DNA from: Malaya genurostris
Lineage: Eukaryota; Arthropoda; Insecta; Diptera; Culicidae
Assembly (NCBI RefSeq): GCF_030247185.1
Contig: NC_080572.1
Coordinates: 102,019,698 to 102,083,697 of the forward strand
DNA: 64,000 nt
Direction of reading: 5' to 3'
A model generated the notes under the pieces. It had not been told where the DNA came from. It saw only the letters and a program-made list of their open reading frames with translations, and searched no databases. The position numbers and the translations under genes are program-made. This document shows, piece by piece, positions 42,876 through 54,782 of this stretch; position 1 is the stretch's first letter, and each line of letters begins with the position of its first letter.

Positions 42876-43295
42876 CACAGTTCGAAAAAATCTTGTGATT
42901 TTACATCTTATAAGATGCACATAAATGGAGCGTCGTATTTCACACAAATATATATTCAAGAACATGTAAAATTGTGTGATTTGAAAATTACATGGCTTGA
43001 ATTCGAATGAAATAAAAAACAAAATATCGATAGCAGCAGCGCGACTTGAACCGAGAAACATTAGATCACAAGCACATCGGTTACCTGACTGAACCACAGT
43101 TCTCATATCTGTTCAAAGAATAATTGATACATATAAATCCATACAGCGGCACTGGCTAGCAGAGTGCAAATTACACTCGGAGCGTGTAAAATTCTGTCCG
43201 AGTGGAATAATAACGTCATTTGAAAAATTAAGTAGTTGTGAATTGTATCGTTTGTAGAATTCTGTCACCAGTAAAATTCATAATTTTTTTCTGTG
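42876..43295. mobile_element. 420-bp MITE with TA duplication and internal tRNA-like segment
   Basis: The left end CACAGTTCGAAAAAATC and right end TTTTTTTCTGTG are flanked by TA (42874-42875, 43296-43297). The motif TTACATCTTATAAGATGCAC-ATAAATGGAG is shared with the 251-bp MITE at 25104. It was inserted into the DD37E transposase. A tRNA-like stretch occupies 43033-43105. Confidence 0.75.
43033..43105 (-). other. tRNA-like sequence (pol III A and B boxes)
   Basis: On the minus strand TGGTTCAGTCAGG (A-box-like) is followed about 40 nt later by GGTTCAAGTCGC (B-box-like). Stems of a full cloverleaf are not convincing, so it is a tRNA-derived relic, as in SINEs, rather than a gene. Confidence 0.45.
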
Positions 43296-43427
43296 TAGAG
43301 TAGAGACACATAAAACAATCCTACGTCAATCTCGTGGTTATCTCTCTGACATTACCAGCTTCAATTTTGGTAATATGCATCGATTGCCCATTTTGGCTCC
43401 AACAGCTCATATTTTATTAATACTATA

Positions 43428-43678
43428 CACAGATAAAAATATTTTGTGAATTTACATTTATTTCCATGCACATATTTGGAGTAGCCAATTGAATGGAAAG
43501 TTACATTACAAAACTAAGCGGTTTGTAAATATACAGTCTAGTTCAATGAAAAACTAAATCAATTTTAATGTAATTTTATATCAATCATGGTTTTAAATCA
43601 GATTTTTGTTTCAACTCATGTTTATTTCATAGTATTATCGGTTTACATGTTGTGTAAGTTTCATCTTTTCTTTCTGTG
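43428..43678 (+). mobile_element. 251-bp MITE, left member of an inverted pair
   Basis: It starts CACAGATAAAAATATTTTGT and ends TCTTTTCTTTCTGTG, flanked by TA on both sides (43426-43427, 43679-43680). It has the same length as 25104-25354 and shares ATGCACATATTTGGAG. Its inverted twin is at 43819-44069, with 140 bp between. Confidence 0.82.
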
Positions 43679-43818
43679 TAACTGGTATCATCAAATGCAG
43701 TGCATGATCTTGAAATCGCGAAAGTTCATATCCGAGACGCGAGCTTGGATCACAAACAGAAATTTAAAATCAACAAATGCTTATAATGCATCTAAAACGA
43801 AACGGTGGAAGCAAAGTT

Positions 43819-44069
43819 CACAGAAAGAAAAGATGAAACTTACACGACATGTAAACCGATAGTACTATGAAATAGACATCAGTTGAAACGAAAATCTGAT
43901 TTAAAACCATGATTGATGTAAAATTACATTAAAATTCATTTAGTTTTTCATTGAACAAGACTGTATATTTACAAACCACTTCGTTTTGTAATGTAAATTT
44001 CCATTCAATTGCCTGCTCCAAATATGTGCATGAAAATAAATGTAAAATCACAAAATATTTTTATCTGTG
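43819..44069 (-). mobile_element. 251-bp MITE, right member of an inverted pair
   Basis: It is the reverse complement of 43428-43678 with scattered substitutions, over exactly the same 251 bp. Flanks are TT on both sides rather than TA. The two copies together form one large foldback. Confidence 0.82.
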
Positions 44070-44591
44070 TTGAACGAATAATATTCACTATCGTCAAGGT
44101 TGCTGTTGGCAAATTATGTTTTGAGGGAAAATTACACAAATTTAGATTTCAACTTCAACGAAGCATTTTCAAAATTGACATGAAAACTTTTAAAACGAAA
44201 TCCGCTAGCTTCAATCAATCGAAATTCGACCAAATGCTGTTCCGATCGAATTCCTGGATTTTCGGGATCAATAATTTGTCTCTGGCAAGTAAAGTCCTCC
44301 TACATTGTTGATGTAGATCACATTGTTTGCAATATCATAATGCAATTAGTTTCGATTCACTGCCAGCATATATGACACAGGAGAATAGAAGGAACACTTG
44401 GTTGACCTAGTTTTTTTTTCGGTGGAAGGAATCAAAACTGTCTAGCTCATATTCATTATTCAAAATTGTACTGATAGTTACTGAGCCGTACCTTATTCAT
44501 TTGAAAAGAGGCATTAGTATGCCGAACACAATACACTCTTTGTTTGCTCAAACTTTACGTAATTACAATAAATCTCACGTTCGACTTTCAA
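44070..44591. other. anonymous sequence
   Basis: No gene or repeat was recognised. Confidence 0.45.
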
Positions 44592-45205
44592 TTTTGAAAT
44601 TACAGGGTGATGAGTTTTTAAAATTCGAAACTATTTCAATTTATTCGTCATACTAATTCATGGACATACGAACTATTTTGTGTTATGCTGGTCGCTGAAT
44701 ACCGTTTCTGGAAGTACCATAAATAAAGACAAAAACTTTAAAGAGGAACCCACTTCTACAACTCATGGAATGCTTAATTGATTGTCACACGTTTAGACTG
44801 AAAGGAACAATTTTAAGGTTCATACAAATTCTCTCTTCGATTCGTGTTGCAGTTCCAAAATATTAATTATAATTCATTTAAAACGACAGTCATGAAAATA
44901 ATTTCATGAAAACTAAACATTAGGCGAAAAACACATGCTGATTGATAAATAAGGTATCATCTTACTGCTAGGTGTTTTTTAGATTAGCATCACTCTTCTC
45001 ATACAAATAGGCAACGCAACTGGTTGGAAAAACTGTGCCTACTATGTGATATAAACACTGAAGAATGCTTTTGTGAACTACTCGATTCAAACTGAATCAA
45101 TTGTTGTAAAAAATGAGCCGAAATTATTTAATAAAAAGATACAAAATGTTTTTATCATGCTGCTTTGAAGAAAGAGAAAGGTATTATTACACCACTAGGC
45201 TTTTT
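44592..45205 (+). repeat. family D 3' fragment (44592-44965) followed by a family B 3' module (44966-45205)
   Basis: 44592-44965 aligns with 41390-41765 of family D (ATGAGTTTTTAAAATTC, GTTATGCT, CTGGAAGTACCATAAA, TTGATTGTCACACGTT) to the GGTATCATCTTACTGCTAGG end. Then TTTTTTAGATTAGCATCACT and CAAATAGGCAACGCAA mark one 241-type B module, ending at AGAAAGGTATTATTACACCA-CTAGG. A D/B chimera. Confidence 0.8.
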
Positions 45206-45589
45206 TGTAACAGTTATAATGGCTTTTGTTTTAGAGAATAGTTTAGAAGAGGTTTTCATCTCCTTGGAGAAGAATTCAACTTCGTTGACATTGCATCAGG
45301 CTACCATCGTGTCCCAGGCGTACTGCACTTATGTTAAATCCGATCAAAATAGTATAGGATTATGATATTTTCGGACGTAAAATTACACATGTTGATTTTG
45401 CGAACAGTAGCTTATCCTATGACATACGGGTCCTTGGTTTGACAGATGTGGCTTGCATTCACTTCTTCTTGAAAATTGTCAGTACATTTCGTTTCCTTGC
45501 TCGATCGATGGTACTCTTGGAAGTTCGAACTTCGAAGCTATTTTGGTCACATCTCGTATGCTACTTTTTCATTAAATTAAATTATTATT

Positions 45590-45775
45590 ATTTTTACGTT
45601 TCGTCTTTGACTCATCAGTGCAGAGCAGTTCAAATTGAACTGCTTAGTGCTAAACTCGACAGTTCAATTTGAACCGCTAAGCAGACGTAAAGTTTCTGCT
45701 ATTTACAGAACACTTTTTGTTTTGCAACGGAGTGCAATGTCTTTTCTGACGTGTCGAACGAAAACGTGTTTTCGA
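45590..45775 (+). repeat. half-copy of the foldback element at 2951-3352
   Basis: It shares TTTTTACGTTTCGTCTT, CATCAGTGCA, a GAACTGC core, GCTAAGCAGACGTAAAGT, ACAGAACACTTTTTGTTTTG and TCTGACGTGTCGAACG, in the same order as the left half of 2951-3352. GAGCAGTTCAAATTGAACTG is itself nearly palindromic. Confidence 0.65.
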
Positions 45776-46164
45776 CTATTTCTGGCCGATGCAGGTTTGG
45801 TCATTTAGGGGTTAGCCAAATTTTGTGCTAGGGCACATAACCTTTACGGCTTGCACGATTTTCTGGTTCAGGTTTTGGGTCACAGAGTCAGATTTACGTA
45901 CATATTTTTCTTTGTTCGGAAGGGTAAGTCCCTCGCTATGCTTCCGAAACTTGAAAGGCATTGCTCTGATGAACACAATTTCCCTATTCTCAAACCGACT
46001 CAGTGAAACGTTGAGAATGGGGCACTACCGGGTGAATATAAATGTATTTTTAACGTAGTATTGTGGGTCGAAAAATAACAACTACTCAAATCAAAATTAC
46101 GACATAACTAGGTTGAACGTTTTAATCCGACGTAGAGACGTCTTGATCTTGATTAAAATTTTGT
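45776..46164. other. anonymous sequence
   Basis: A 77-codon frame (45825-46058) has no recognisable motif. Nothing else seen. Confidence 0.4.
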
Positions 46165-46990
46165 CGTTAATACGACTTACTTTACTATGGGGATCCTTTT
46201 CAAAATTTAAATTTGAGAAAGTGATAAGTTTTTGATAGCGAATATCTCTTGTTGTGTCTAAGTTGTGTCAAGAAATCACAAATAATTCAAAACTAAACTT
46301 TCTGAAGTGTTTGGTATCATCGAGTATCAAAAAATAATACTCATGACGCTTTAATCGTACCTGAGTAGGTATAAAAGGTTAAAACTTGGTATATTTCGTT
46401 CATTCTATTCTGCGCAGTTGACTGAGCAGAAAATAGAGTAAGTGCATCATCCTGGTTGGTTCAGGTCCATAGCTCAGTTTCAGTTTCAGTTCAATAATTC
46501 AGTATAGTATTGAATCAATCCGCACAGTTTGCCATGCGATAGCGTCATCCAGCTACTGGTCGTTTGCGTTGGATCAAAATACAACGAAAAATGGACAACA
46601 ATAGGGAACTTTCTGGAAAATCAACCCTTCTAATGATTCGAAATGTTATCTAAAGAACTATAAAGACTACTTTTTTGCGAATATGGGGTATGAGTGCTTT
46701 CTGCAGTGCTAGGCTCGTACCAAACGAATGCAAATAAATCCAGCATCTGGCTGCTTTGCGTTCGACTAAAATGCTCCGAACAGTGTTTAATATCGTATAG
46801 AATTTCACAATTTGGCTGTTCTGAATACCAAAAATGAGTTCCGTACATCCGAAATGAAACAATCGACATAAAAATTCTTTATGTAGCTATTTTTTTTGGC
46901 CGTTAGGACTGCTAATCTATTAATAAATAGTGAGATTTCTAAAAAAGAAAACTAAAATGATCAGATGATAACTTAAGCGGTGCTACGATG
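46165..46990 (+). repeat. family C copy 5, inverted
   Basis: It starts at the family's far end (GTCGTTAATACGACTTACTT-TACTATGGGG). It then holds TATAAAAGG (46370-46378), the initiator TCATTC (46402-46407), AACCCTTCTAATGATT (46623-46638) and ATCGTATAGAATTTCACAAT. The order equals copy 1 read on its minus strand. The other terminus is not clear. Confidence 0.65.
46370..46407 (+). promoter_or_regulatory. TATA and initiator pair in family C copy 5
   Basis: TATAAAAGG and TCATTC (exact TCAKTY) with about 33 nt from TATA start to initiator A, the canonical arthropod spacing. No coding gene follows that I recognise. Confidence 0.5.
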
Positions 46991-47621
46991 CAAAATTGGT
47001 CAAACGAGAATGAATGTAAATTTTTAATATATTTGATTAGAAATTCCAACCATGTTTATATCGCTAATTTATTCCATACAGAATACAAAAAAATTATTCA
47101 CTCATGCCTTTTTCAGATATGAAAATATCCGGGCATTTCGTTCGACTCCTTCCAGTATGTTTTGTACAGTCTCTTTTGCAGAGTTTCAGTTTGCTTGAAT
47201 CGCAACTCACTTACAATAGTCTGTTGCTTCTTATTGAGTTTTCTCTGTCAATGTCACAATATATTTCTGTATAACGTAACTATAGCGTCTTATGAGGATT
47301 CCGCTGGTTGTTCCGTTCCGATGGTTGCTCTTTTTGGTGTTTTTACGACTTCCGACTTTCGATTCTCTAGCGATCTGAACTTAGTGGCTGTCAACAAATG
47401 ATCTCCGAATAGTTTTATTACGGAAGGAACAGTTAATTTGGTCAAATTTATCAATTCCGATTACTTAGTGAGCGAATATTATGAATTTTTGCTATGCACA
47501 AGCAAGGTATGATGCTTATTGAGGTCGAATGTCACTTAGCTTACTCAACAAATTTGTACTCTGAATTCAATATAGTCTGCTTTTAGTTGCAACGCAATCA
47601 ATTAAATTAAGACGAAAACTT
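46991..47621. other. anonymous sequence
   Basis: One 79-codon frame (47162-47401), no family resemblance. Confidence 0.4.
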
Positions 47622-49080
47622 CAGTCGGTGTTGAACAGTCGTTCGCACCGCACGCGTATAGCTCTTGGCTCCTGGAATTTTTTTCTGGCTACCTAAAGTT
47701 TCATTGATTCAAGGCTTCAGTCTTTTTCAAGGTTACCTAAATCACTAGCAGTCTTTTTAAAGACTAACATCAGTAAATTTTTTAAAAAAATTGTCTTGTT
47801 GAGAATGATGTCTCATATAAATGAGAATTCAATTTTTTTACCAGAGCAGTTTGAATTTCGTCATGAACATTCAACTACTCATCAACTTGTCAGAGTAACG
47901 AACATGATAAAAGCAAATAAATCTTATGGGTATCCACTGGAGTTGCTCTTCTAGACATAGAAAAAGAATTCGACAGTGTTTGGCACAAAGGTTTAATAGC
48001 AAAAATGTCTGATTTCCAGTTTTCTATTTATTTGATCAAAATGATTCAAAATTATTTAACTGATCGTACTCTTCAGGTTAGCTATCAGAATTGTAAATCA
48101 GAATTGCTACCCGTACGAGCCGGTGCTCCGACGGGTTCGAGCGTAGCTCCAATCTTGTATAATATTTTCACTTCTGATCTTCCAAATCTACCCGTTGGTT
48201 GTCAGAAATCGCTATTCTGTGACGACACATGTCTGTTAGCCACAGGTAGAAATCTAAGAGTGATCTGCAGTCGCCTACAAAGAAGTTTAAACATTTTCAG
48301 TGATTATCTGTCAAAATGGAAAATTAAACCAAATTCAGCAAAAACGCAATTAATTATCTTTCCTCATAAGCCAAGAGCTTCTTTTCTTAAACCAAACAAT
48401 AATCACATTCTCAAATTGAATGACTTGGAATTGACATGGTCTGATCAAGCTAAATACTTAGGTTTAACATATGACAAAAAACTCACTTTCAAGGATCACA
48501 TTGAAGGAATCCAAGCAAAGTGCAATAAATATATTAAATGCTTATATCCGCTTATAAACAGAAATTCTAAGCTTTGTCTAAAAAACAAATTGTTAATTTA
48601 TAAACAAATTTTCAGACCAGCCATGCTTTATGCAGTACCAATTTGGTCAAGTTGTTGTTCCACCAGGAAGAAAACGCTTCAAAGGATTCAGAATAAAATT
48701 CTGAAAATTATTTTGAAGCCCTGGTTTAGTACAAATGAGTTACACAGACTCACAAATATAGAACAATTAGATGTAATGTCACATAATATTATAAGCAAAT
48801 TCCGACAAAAATCGATGCAATCTTCAATTGAATCGATTTGCTCTCTGTATTAGTCAGTAAGTTAGTATATAAGTTCCTTTTCCCCATTACACAATACAAG
48901 TAGGTTTAGAATTCCCCTAGACAAAAATCTCAGAATTGCGGAAGCAAATGATGTCCTCATGGTAATAACCAAATCATATATATAATAGGGCTGAAATGTC
49001 ACCACTTGTGGCTGAACACCCAATTTAAATCTTAATAATTAAATTTTAACTCATATTCCATTAAATAGTTATTAAAAAAA
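47622..49080 (+). mobile_element. Jockey-clade retrotransposon with large internal deletion
   Basis: It starts CAGTCGGTGTTGAACAGTCG, the same 5' end as the inverted copy at 25428. The roughly 190-bp 5' UTR (with GTCTTTTTAAAGAC hairpins) is joined near 47830 directly to the RT domain of ORF2. ORF1, the endonuclease and part of RT are missing. A 3' UTR follows to an A7 run at 49080. No matching TSD was found. Confidence 0.85.
47841..48855 (+). pseudogene. Jockey ORF2 RT domain and C-terminus, frameshifted
   Basis: PEQFEFRHEHSTTHQLVRVT precedes a 1-nt frameshift near 47930. Then STGVALLDIEKEFDSVWH, LPVRAGAPTGSSVAPILYNI (the usual PQGS is PTGS), SLFCDDTCLLATGR (usually FADD; the first position after F is C but both aspartates stay), KWKIKPNSAKTQLI and WSDQAKYLGLTYDKKLTFKD. 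The end is ISKFRQKSMQSSIESICSLY. It matches Jockey-type elements of mosquitoes. It lacks an N-terminal half and is non-functional. Confidence 0.88.
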
Positions 49081-50274
49081 GCCTTTTGGGATACCGGTAT
49101 TTTACACATTCTTCGTATCTCGCTCAACGACAGGCTAAAGGTGGTTATAATTAGGAACACTGCGCTCATTTAGAAGTTATTTAGAGCTTAATTTCGAGAT
49201 CTAATGATATTTTTAATTTTGATATTTCTATTTAGATCCGTTTACAAGTATCAACAAGCCAATTACAACTACAAGACCAGTTGATTAATATGATGGAGTG
49301 TTAAGAAATTATATCTATGTTTAAGCGAGATTTTCTGGATTTTTTGGGCTCAACAGTCGATTCCTAAACCTTATTCTGGCCTATGAAACATTGTTGAAAT
49401 AAATGTTACTGTAATTTCTTGTTCATGTCCTGTCAAAAAATATTAAATGTAGTTTTGGTTACCAAACTAGGAAATCGCTCAATTATTACTGAGTTATAAA
49501 CGATCCATCATATCGCAATCTTGTTCATCCTTCTTGGGTCTTAACTTTACTGTTAGATTTAAAATAAACTGTTAGATCTCAAATAGTTTGATCTCAAATG
49601 TTTTTGTTTTATCTCACATATAAGAAATAAAACCAAAATAATGAATATTTTAAAATGAAACTTTCAGGCGAGCGTTGAGCACGGTAAAAAATTTTGGTAA
49701 CCAAATGAGCCTCATAAAAATTTTAACAAGTGTTTAACTTTGTACGCATTTATCAATTTTTGTTTTATCTGTCCTATATGACAGCTTTTATAAATGCATC
49801 TAAGAAAAATGAACAATTTCGTCCATATATACCACAAGAAAACACGCCAGATGTAAAACTTTTCTCTATTACCCAACTGAAAGACAGATTAAAACTACCA
49901 CTGGTAGAATAAAAATAGTGAAATCCAAAAGCTGGCGACACAAGTTCTTAGAGACAATTATAAATTCGCAACATTCTCCAATCCAGGGGATATCGTTCTG
50001 CCAATCGAACTACTGTGGATGTGATGAAACACAACTCAGAAGTCTGGTAGAAAAGAACTTGGTATATGATCTAACTGTGCACAACCAGTACTAAATTTTA
50101 GTTCAAACTTTAGTTTCACCTCTGTGATTCAATACTGCATGCAGAAACGTATCAAGAATTTTCTTTACCAATTGAATCTCTCTTCAATTTTCCGGCTGGG
50201 CAGTAATTCTACCGCGTAGGATCGTGAAGAAAATTATTTTTTGTATCTTTTCTTCCAACTTTATACTTGAATCT
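49081..50274. other. anonymous AT-rich sequence
   Basis: No gene supported; the longest frame is 60 codons (49730-49912). Confidence 0.45.
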
Positions 50275-50385
50275 CAAGTTAACTGCAAAGTCTTGGCATT
50301 ATATTCCATCATTACATGGCTAGTACTATGATCCCACTGACACTATGAATCCTTCCAGGTCGGGATTCGAACATATGACTATATT
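50275..50385 (-). repeat. tRNA-derived SINE-like fragment
   Basis: On the minus strand GTTCGAATCCCGACCTGGAA is a strong pol III B-box, followed by GGATTCATAGTGTCAGTGGG and ATCATAGTACTAGCCATG. No A-box is visible upstream, so the fragment is 5'-truncated. Similarity to mosquito SINE bodies is my recollection and unverified. Confidence 0.45.
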
Positions 50386-50884
50386 GTACTCCGTCACTTA
50401 AACCGGCGAAACAAAAATCGTAAAAAAATTTCTAAACTGAACTCAAAACCTTTAATCCCACTCTTAGGGTCAAACGGAAGGTCTTATGGTCCTACCAAAA
50501 ATTACTGCATATTTTCGGATACAACAAAAATTTAAATCGTCGTTTAGAGTACGATGGCAAAATCGTATAAAAACCTCAAAATTTGAATAAAAACTAGTAG
50601 AGTTTGTACGTCATGTTAGCTGATGACAATACGAAAGAACATCAATTATACCGGTTCTCGGGTTCCGGTACTGGAAATACATATAATAGTGCACCCACTT
50701 CGTTTGCTAATGGATGGCCTAACCGATCAGAGAACTGTTTCATTCTCTATGTTATACAAGTTAATACAGATACAATCCCTTGGTTTTTGAAAAAAATCGA
50801 AGAGTAACATTTTGAATAGAATACCACAGTATAATATATAAGAAAGGTATCATTACACCACTAGGTGGATTAACACAGGTTTTT
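50386..50884 (+). repeat. family A 3' half, diverged
   Basis: GTCACTTAAACCGGCGAAAC matches the family A/B-derived segment at 21127. It ends AAGAATACCACAG-like, AAGAAAGGTATCATTACACC and ACTAGGTGGATTAACACAGG with a T run. Confidence 0.82.
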
Positions 50885-53842
50885 AAAAATTGCATTCAAA
50901 TATCCAGAGGCCATGACCTACAAATTTCCTCTAATCTCATACAGAAGTCAGTATACGGGTCATTCTATTAGCAACCGGTTTCTACTTCAGAAAGACGTTC
51001 TATTATTTTAGGACTCAATTTCAAATTAAACTTTTGGCAAACGTCAATCCCACTTCATTCTAAGCAGGTGTGCTAGATCGACACACACGGTACATCACAA
51101 CGATACCCGGAATTAATTGAAACTTTACCGCTGCACCTTCATATCCGGCTCGTTTCCCGAAACGAACCAGTCTTGAAAAGTTGGGTCAGGTAAATTTCCA
51201 CACCGCAAATGATAGCAGACGGAGAAGAGTTGGTTTGTAGGTTGAATAAATTAATTTCACTAGGGATTAACGGGTCCGCGTTTCGTTTCCATTTACGTAA
51301 ATGCCGTTTCATTTTAAGGGACCACGTCGGGTCAAGTCAGATAGTCCCATAACAGAACCCTGTCAGCTGTGTTATCAACAACGACAGCAGGCGAGCGGTG
51401 AAGTTTAACCCTAGCACTGATTCGAATGCAATTCGGCTCGATAAGCAGTGTACGTTGGACAGATCTCACGATTCACGAGTAATGAGTTTTTCGGATTTTC
51501 GAATTCTCGTGGAAAAACCATTTTCCTATCGGTCTATAGGACGTAACTGCAGTGTTTAATTTTGTTTTACCAACAAACTAGTGATTCATTATTTGGTGAG
51601 CAAAAGGGGATGCAGTAAAGAAGAGATAAGTTTTCATGTTAACGTAGAAATTCTACATTCTCACACATTCCGTAAAAAAGATTTGAACAACTGGAGTCAA
51701 ATGTTTCAAGAATTTTCACAACGACAAGAATAAAATCTAATATTTTAGCTCGCTGTACTATCAACTGCCATTCGTAGATCATATGGAAGTCGAACGGATC
51801 GACGGTACAGTTTCCCTTCCATATTGATACCACAGTAAAAGTATGAATAAACAATCGTTTTATATGCAAATAGTTATTCTATTTTGTCTGCCAGCCCTCA
51901 CACCTACCAAAAAAATAAAGTTTGCAAAAAAAATACGAGGGAGTGAACCATCCGAAATAAGAGGAAAACATCGTGTCTCCACAGGTTTGTTGTTTCTTCA
52001 TACAATGGCCGTGGCCGTGTTCCATCGTTTTCAGGTGCTGTTAGTTATAGATTTCTTTGTAATAAATATAGCGGAAAATTGGATTCCACTTCATGCAATA
52101 AGCAAAGGTCGCGAGGAAGAACGGAACAGTCGGGAAGATTGGCTAGATTCAACATAAGGGCATTTTTACACGCATCGAATAGCATTGGCGATGTCTCACA
52201 TAAACGTTTTCGTTCGTAGTAGAGCAAATAAAAAGTAAACACTCATCGATAATGCTCAAACGGTGGGGTTTTCCCAGAGCGCGGCGAATCTTCGTCGTTA
52301 TCCTTTTATATCTGTTTTACATAGTCGAGGAAACAGAAGAAACACAAACATGCGGCCGGCGAAGATATATCTTTCTTAACCCTATGTCGTTTCTGAATGC
52401 TTTCCGATCGTTTGCTACTGTTTCGTGCTCAAGCCAACGGGGTCTAACAACTGGATTACGACAGGAGGTTATTGATGTTTTATACCATATTTATTATAAA
52501 TAAACTGATGTATTGTTGACCTGATGAAATATGGCAGTTTCGCTCTCGACTGCACACTGTTTCGCAAGGGAAATATTATATTGCGTGATCGAATGAAAAT
52601 TTCAGCACAACTAAAAACAAACGGAAACATACTGATTCGTGATGGCGTGATGCGATTAATTACATTCATTATATAAATGTTTATATGATGTGTTCTCCGT
52701 ACAACATTTACGGTTTTAAACTCGAACTTCCATTCGAAAATATTTCAAGGAAATTCAAGAAAACGGTGACCAGTCGCCTTCGCTTTCCTAGTTAAAACTC
52801 GGTTAACGAAGAACAAACGACTACTTTGATTACAGAATTTTATCATCCTTTCTTCGTTGTCTTTAACGGCATGTATACAAGAATCATAACATACTTCTCG
52901 TTTCTTTTCGTTATGATATTATGTCGGCATCGCCTTATTTCATCTATACACAACGAAAGACATATTGAAAACGAAAGATCAAACAAAATGTTTGTTAAGA
53001 CATTATACTGTTTCAAATACATGTTAACATATGAGTATTTCTATACCAAGCAACTGCTATAATTGCTTTTATGTTATAATTCATATAGTCGCAATTTTTT
53101 TTATATATTGAGTTACCTTCAGACAACTTTTACGTTGTAATGCATTAACACTGATGATATATTTTTTTACTTGATTAATCTAATTCGATTAATTGGCTAA
53201 AATAATCGAGTATTTGTAATCGAATAGTAGTACTCAAATCAAATCGGGTTTATCATATAATAGAATATAATTGAAAATACTTATGCTAAGAAAAAAATCG
53301 ATTCTGACATTTCTGTTAGTATTCCAGCCGTAATCAAACATCGTTTAACTTCAAGCACCTTCAATCCGCAGAACTGCTCTTCTAAATGTGCCACCTTAGA
53401 GGTGTATATAAGGAAACAACATCTCGAAACAATCGTTTAAACGCTGTCCTAGCTGAGCATACATTGAAAGTGCTTGATGGTATTATAATAACCGTGCACA
53501 GTGAACATTTACTACTTTGCTCAATCTGGTTTCTGTTGATAATGATGACCTCATACCTCTACAAAGGTGTGAGCCGAACGAGTTATCTAATGTCGTTTTC
53601 GCTTGAGAAAACTGAAACTGACCTAGGGTAGTTTGATCAAACAAACACTTTTCACGAAACTGTGTTGATTTCGCACTTAGCAACGGGAGTTTGAGCAAAC
53701 CTGATATAAAAACCAGGTTCGAAACTGATGCGATTTTCAGTTCAACAACGTTGAAACTAGTTTCGAAACTGGCTTCAAATAAACGGTTTGACAGCAATTA
53801 AAGTGGAAACTTGGTTAGGTTTGGCATCCAGCTAAAACGACA
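50885..53842. other. anonymous sequence, 3 kb
   Basis: No gene can be supported. A 104-codon frame (51843-52157) starts MNKQSFYMQIVILFCLPALT, a plausible signal-peptide-like segment, but has no other coding evidence. An 83-codon frame at 52252-52503 has a hydrophobic stretch (VVILLYLFYIV). The most GC-balanced part is 51040-51450. Confidence 0.4.
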
Positions 53843-53844
53843 TA

Positions 53845-54782
53845 CCTTATGATAAAAAAAGAACCGGAATTTTCATTTTAAAATTCCCGCGCTTGTCCAA
53901 TCGGTAAACTTTTATTCTCTCAACGTTGGCAACACTTTTATACACATTCTGTCAAATTTTGATGCATATCGTACGATTTGTTTTTGGTTGGCGTCTATAC
54001 GAAGAAGTTGAAAAATTTTCGTGTGGCGATTTTTATAATGGATGAAAATGTAGAACAACGACTCGCCTTCGAAGCGCCATTCGGTCGATTGTTGTGCGGT
54101 TTCGACGTCATATTCATAGATCCACACCTCATCACCAGTTATGATCCATTCGATGAATGTGGGGTCACTAACTGCGTTGGAAATCTCTTTGGCCACATGT
54201 TTTTGAATGAAATTCAGCTTTTCTGGCACCAGCCGAGAAGCGACGCGTTTCAAACCCAAAACATAAGTTAAAATGTGTTCGGCTGATCCATAAGAGATGC
54301 CCAACAACACAGCAATCTCTCTAATCGGTACAGAACGATTTTGCAACACGATTTGCTTCGCCGATTCAATGTTTTTTTCAGTAACAGATGTTGTTGGGTG
54401 GCCAGGGATCTCATCATGATCCAAGCTTGTACGACTACCTTTGAAGCGTTTATACCACTCGTATGCCTGTGGTTTCCCTAGACACGATTCACCAAAGGCC
54501 TTTTCTAACATTTTCAACGTTTCGGAACACTTAAATCCATTTGCAGCAAAAAATTTGATGCACGCACGTTGTTTTAAATTTTCATACATTATAAAAATCG
54601 CCACACGAAAATTTTTCAACTTCTTTGTATAGACGCCAAACAAAAACTAATCGTACGATATGCATCAAAATTTGACAGAATGTGTATAAAAGTATTGCCA
54701 ACGTTGAGAGAATGAAAGTTTACCGATTGGACAAGCGCGGGAATTTTAAAATGAAAATTCCGGTTCTTTTTTGATCATAAGG
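53845..54782. mobile_element. mariner element, internally deleted, with 194-bp inverted ends
   Basis: TA flanks both sides (53843-53844, 54783-54784). The ends CCTTATGAT...AAGAACCGG form inverted repeats that continue for 194 bp to an ATG on each side (54038 on plus, 54589 on minus). They extend into eight or so codons (MDENVEQR versus MYENLKQR). The element's 3' half has thus been replaced by an inverted copy of its 5' end. 938 bp; intact mariners are about 1.3 kb. Confidence 0.9.
54060..54589 (-). pseudogene. mariner transposase, N-terminal half
   Basis: About 177 residues: MYENLKQRACIKFFAANGFK, GKPQAYEWYKRFKGSRTSLD, IPGHPTTSVTEKNIE, SVPIREIAVLLGISYGSAEH and the first catalytic aspartate in IITGDEVWIYEYDVETAQQS. 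This covers the paired helix-turn-helix DNA-binding region and the start of the catalytic core. The second and third acidic residues are lost where the palindromic arm begins near 54060. Mariner transposases are about 345 residues, so roughly half remains. No internal stop is seen. Confidence 0.9.

Noticed and set aside
43587..43862. 91-codon open frame
   Set aside because: It spans the loop between two inverted MITE copies. No family resemblance.
51843..52157. 104-codon ORF with a signal-peptide-like start
   Set aside because: No codon, homology or promoter evidence; hydrophobic starts are common in AT-rich noncoding frames.
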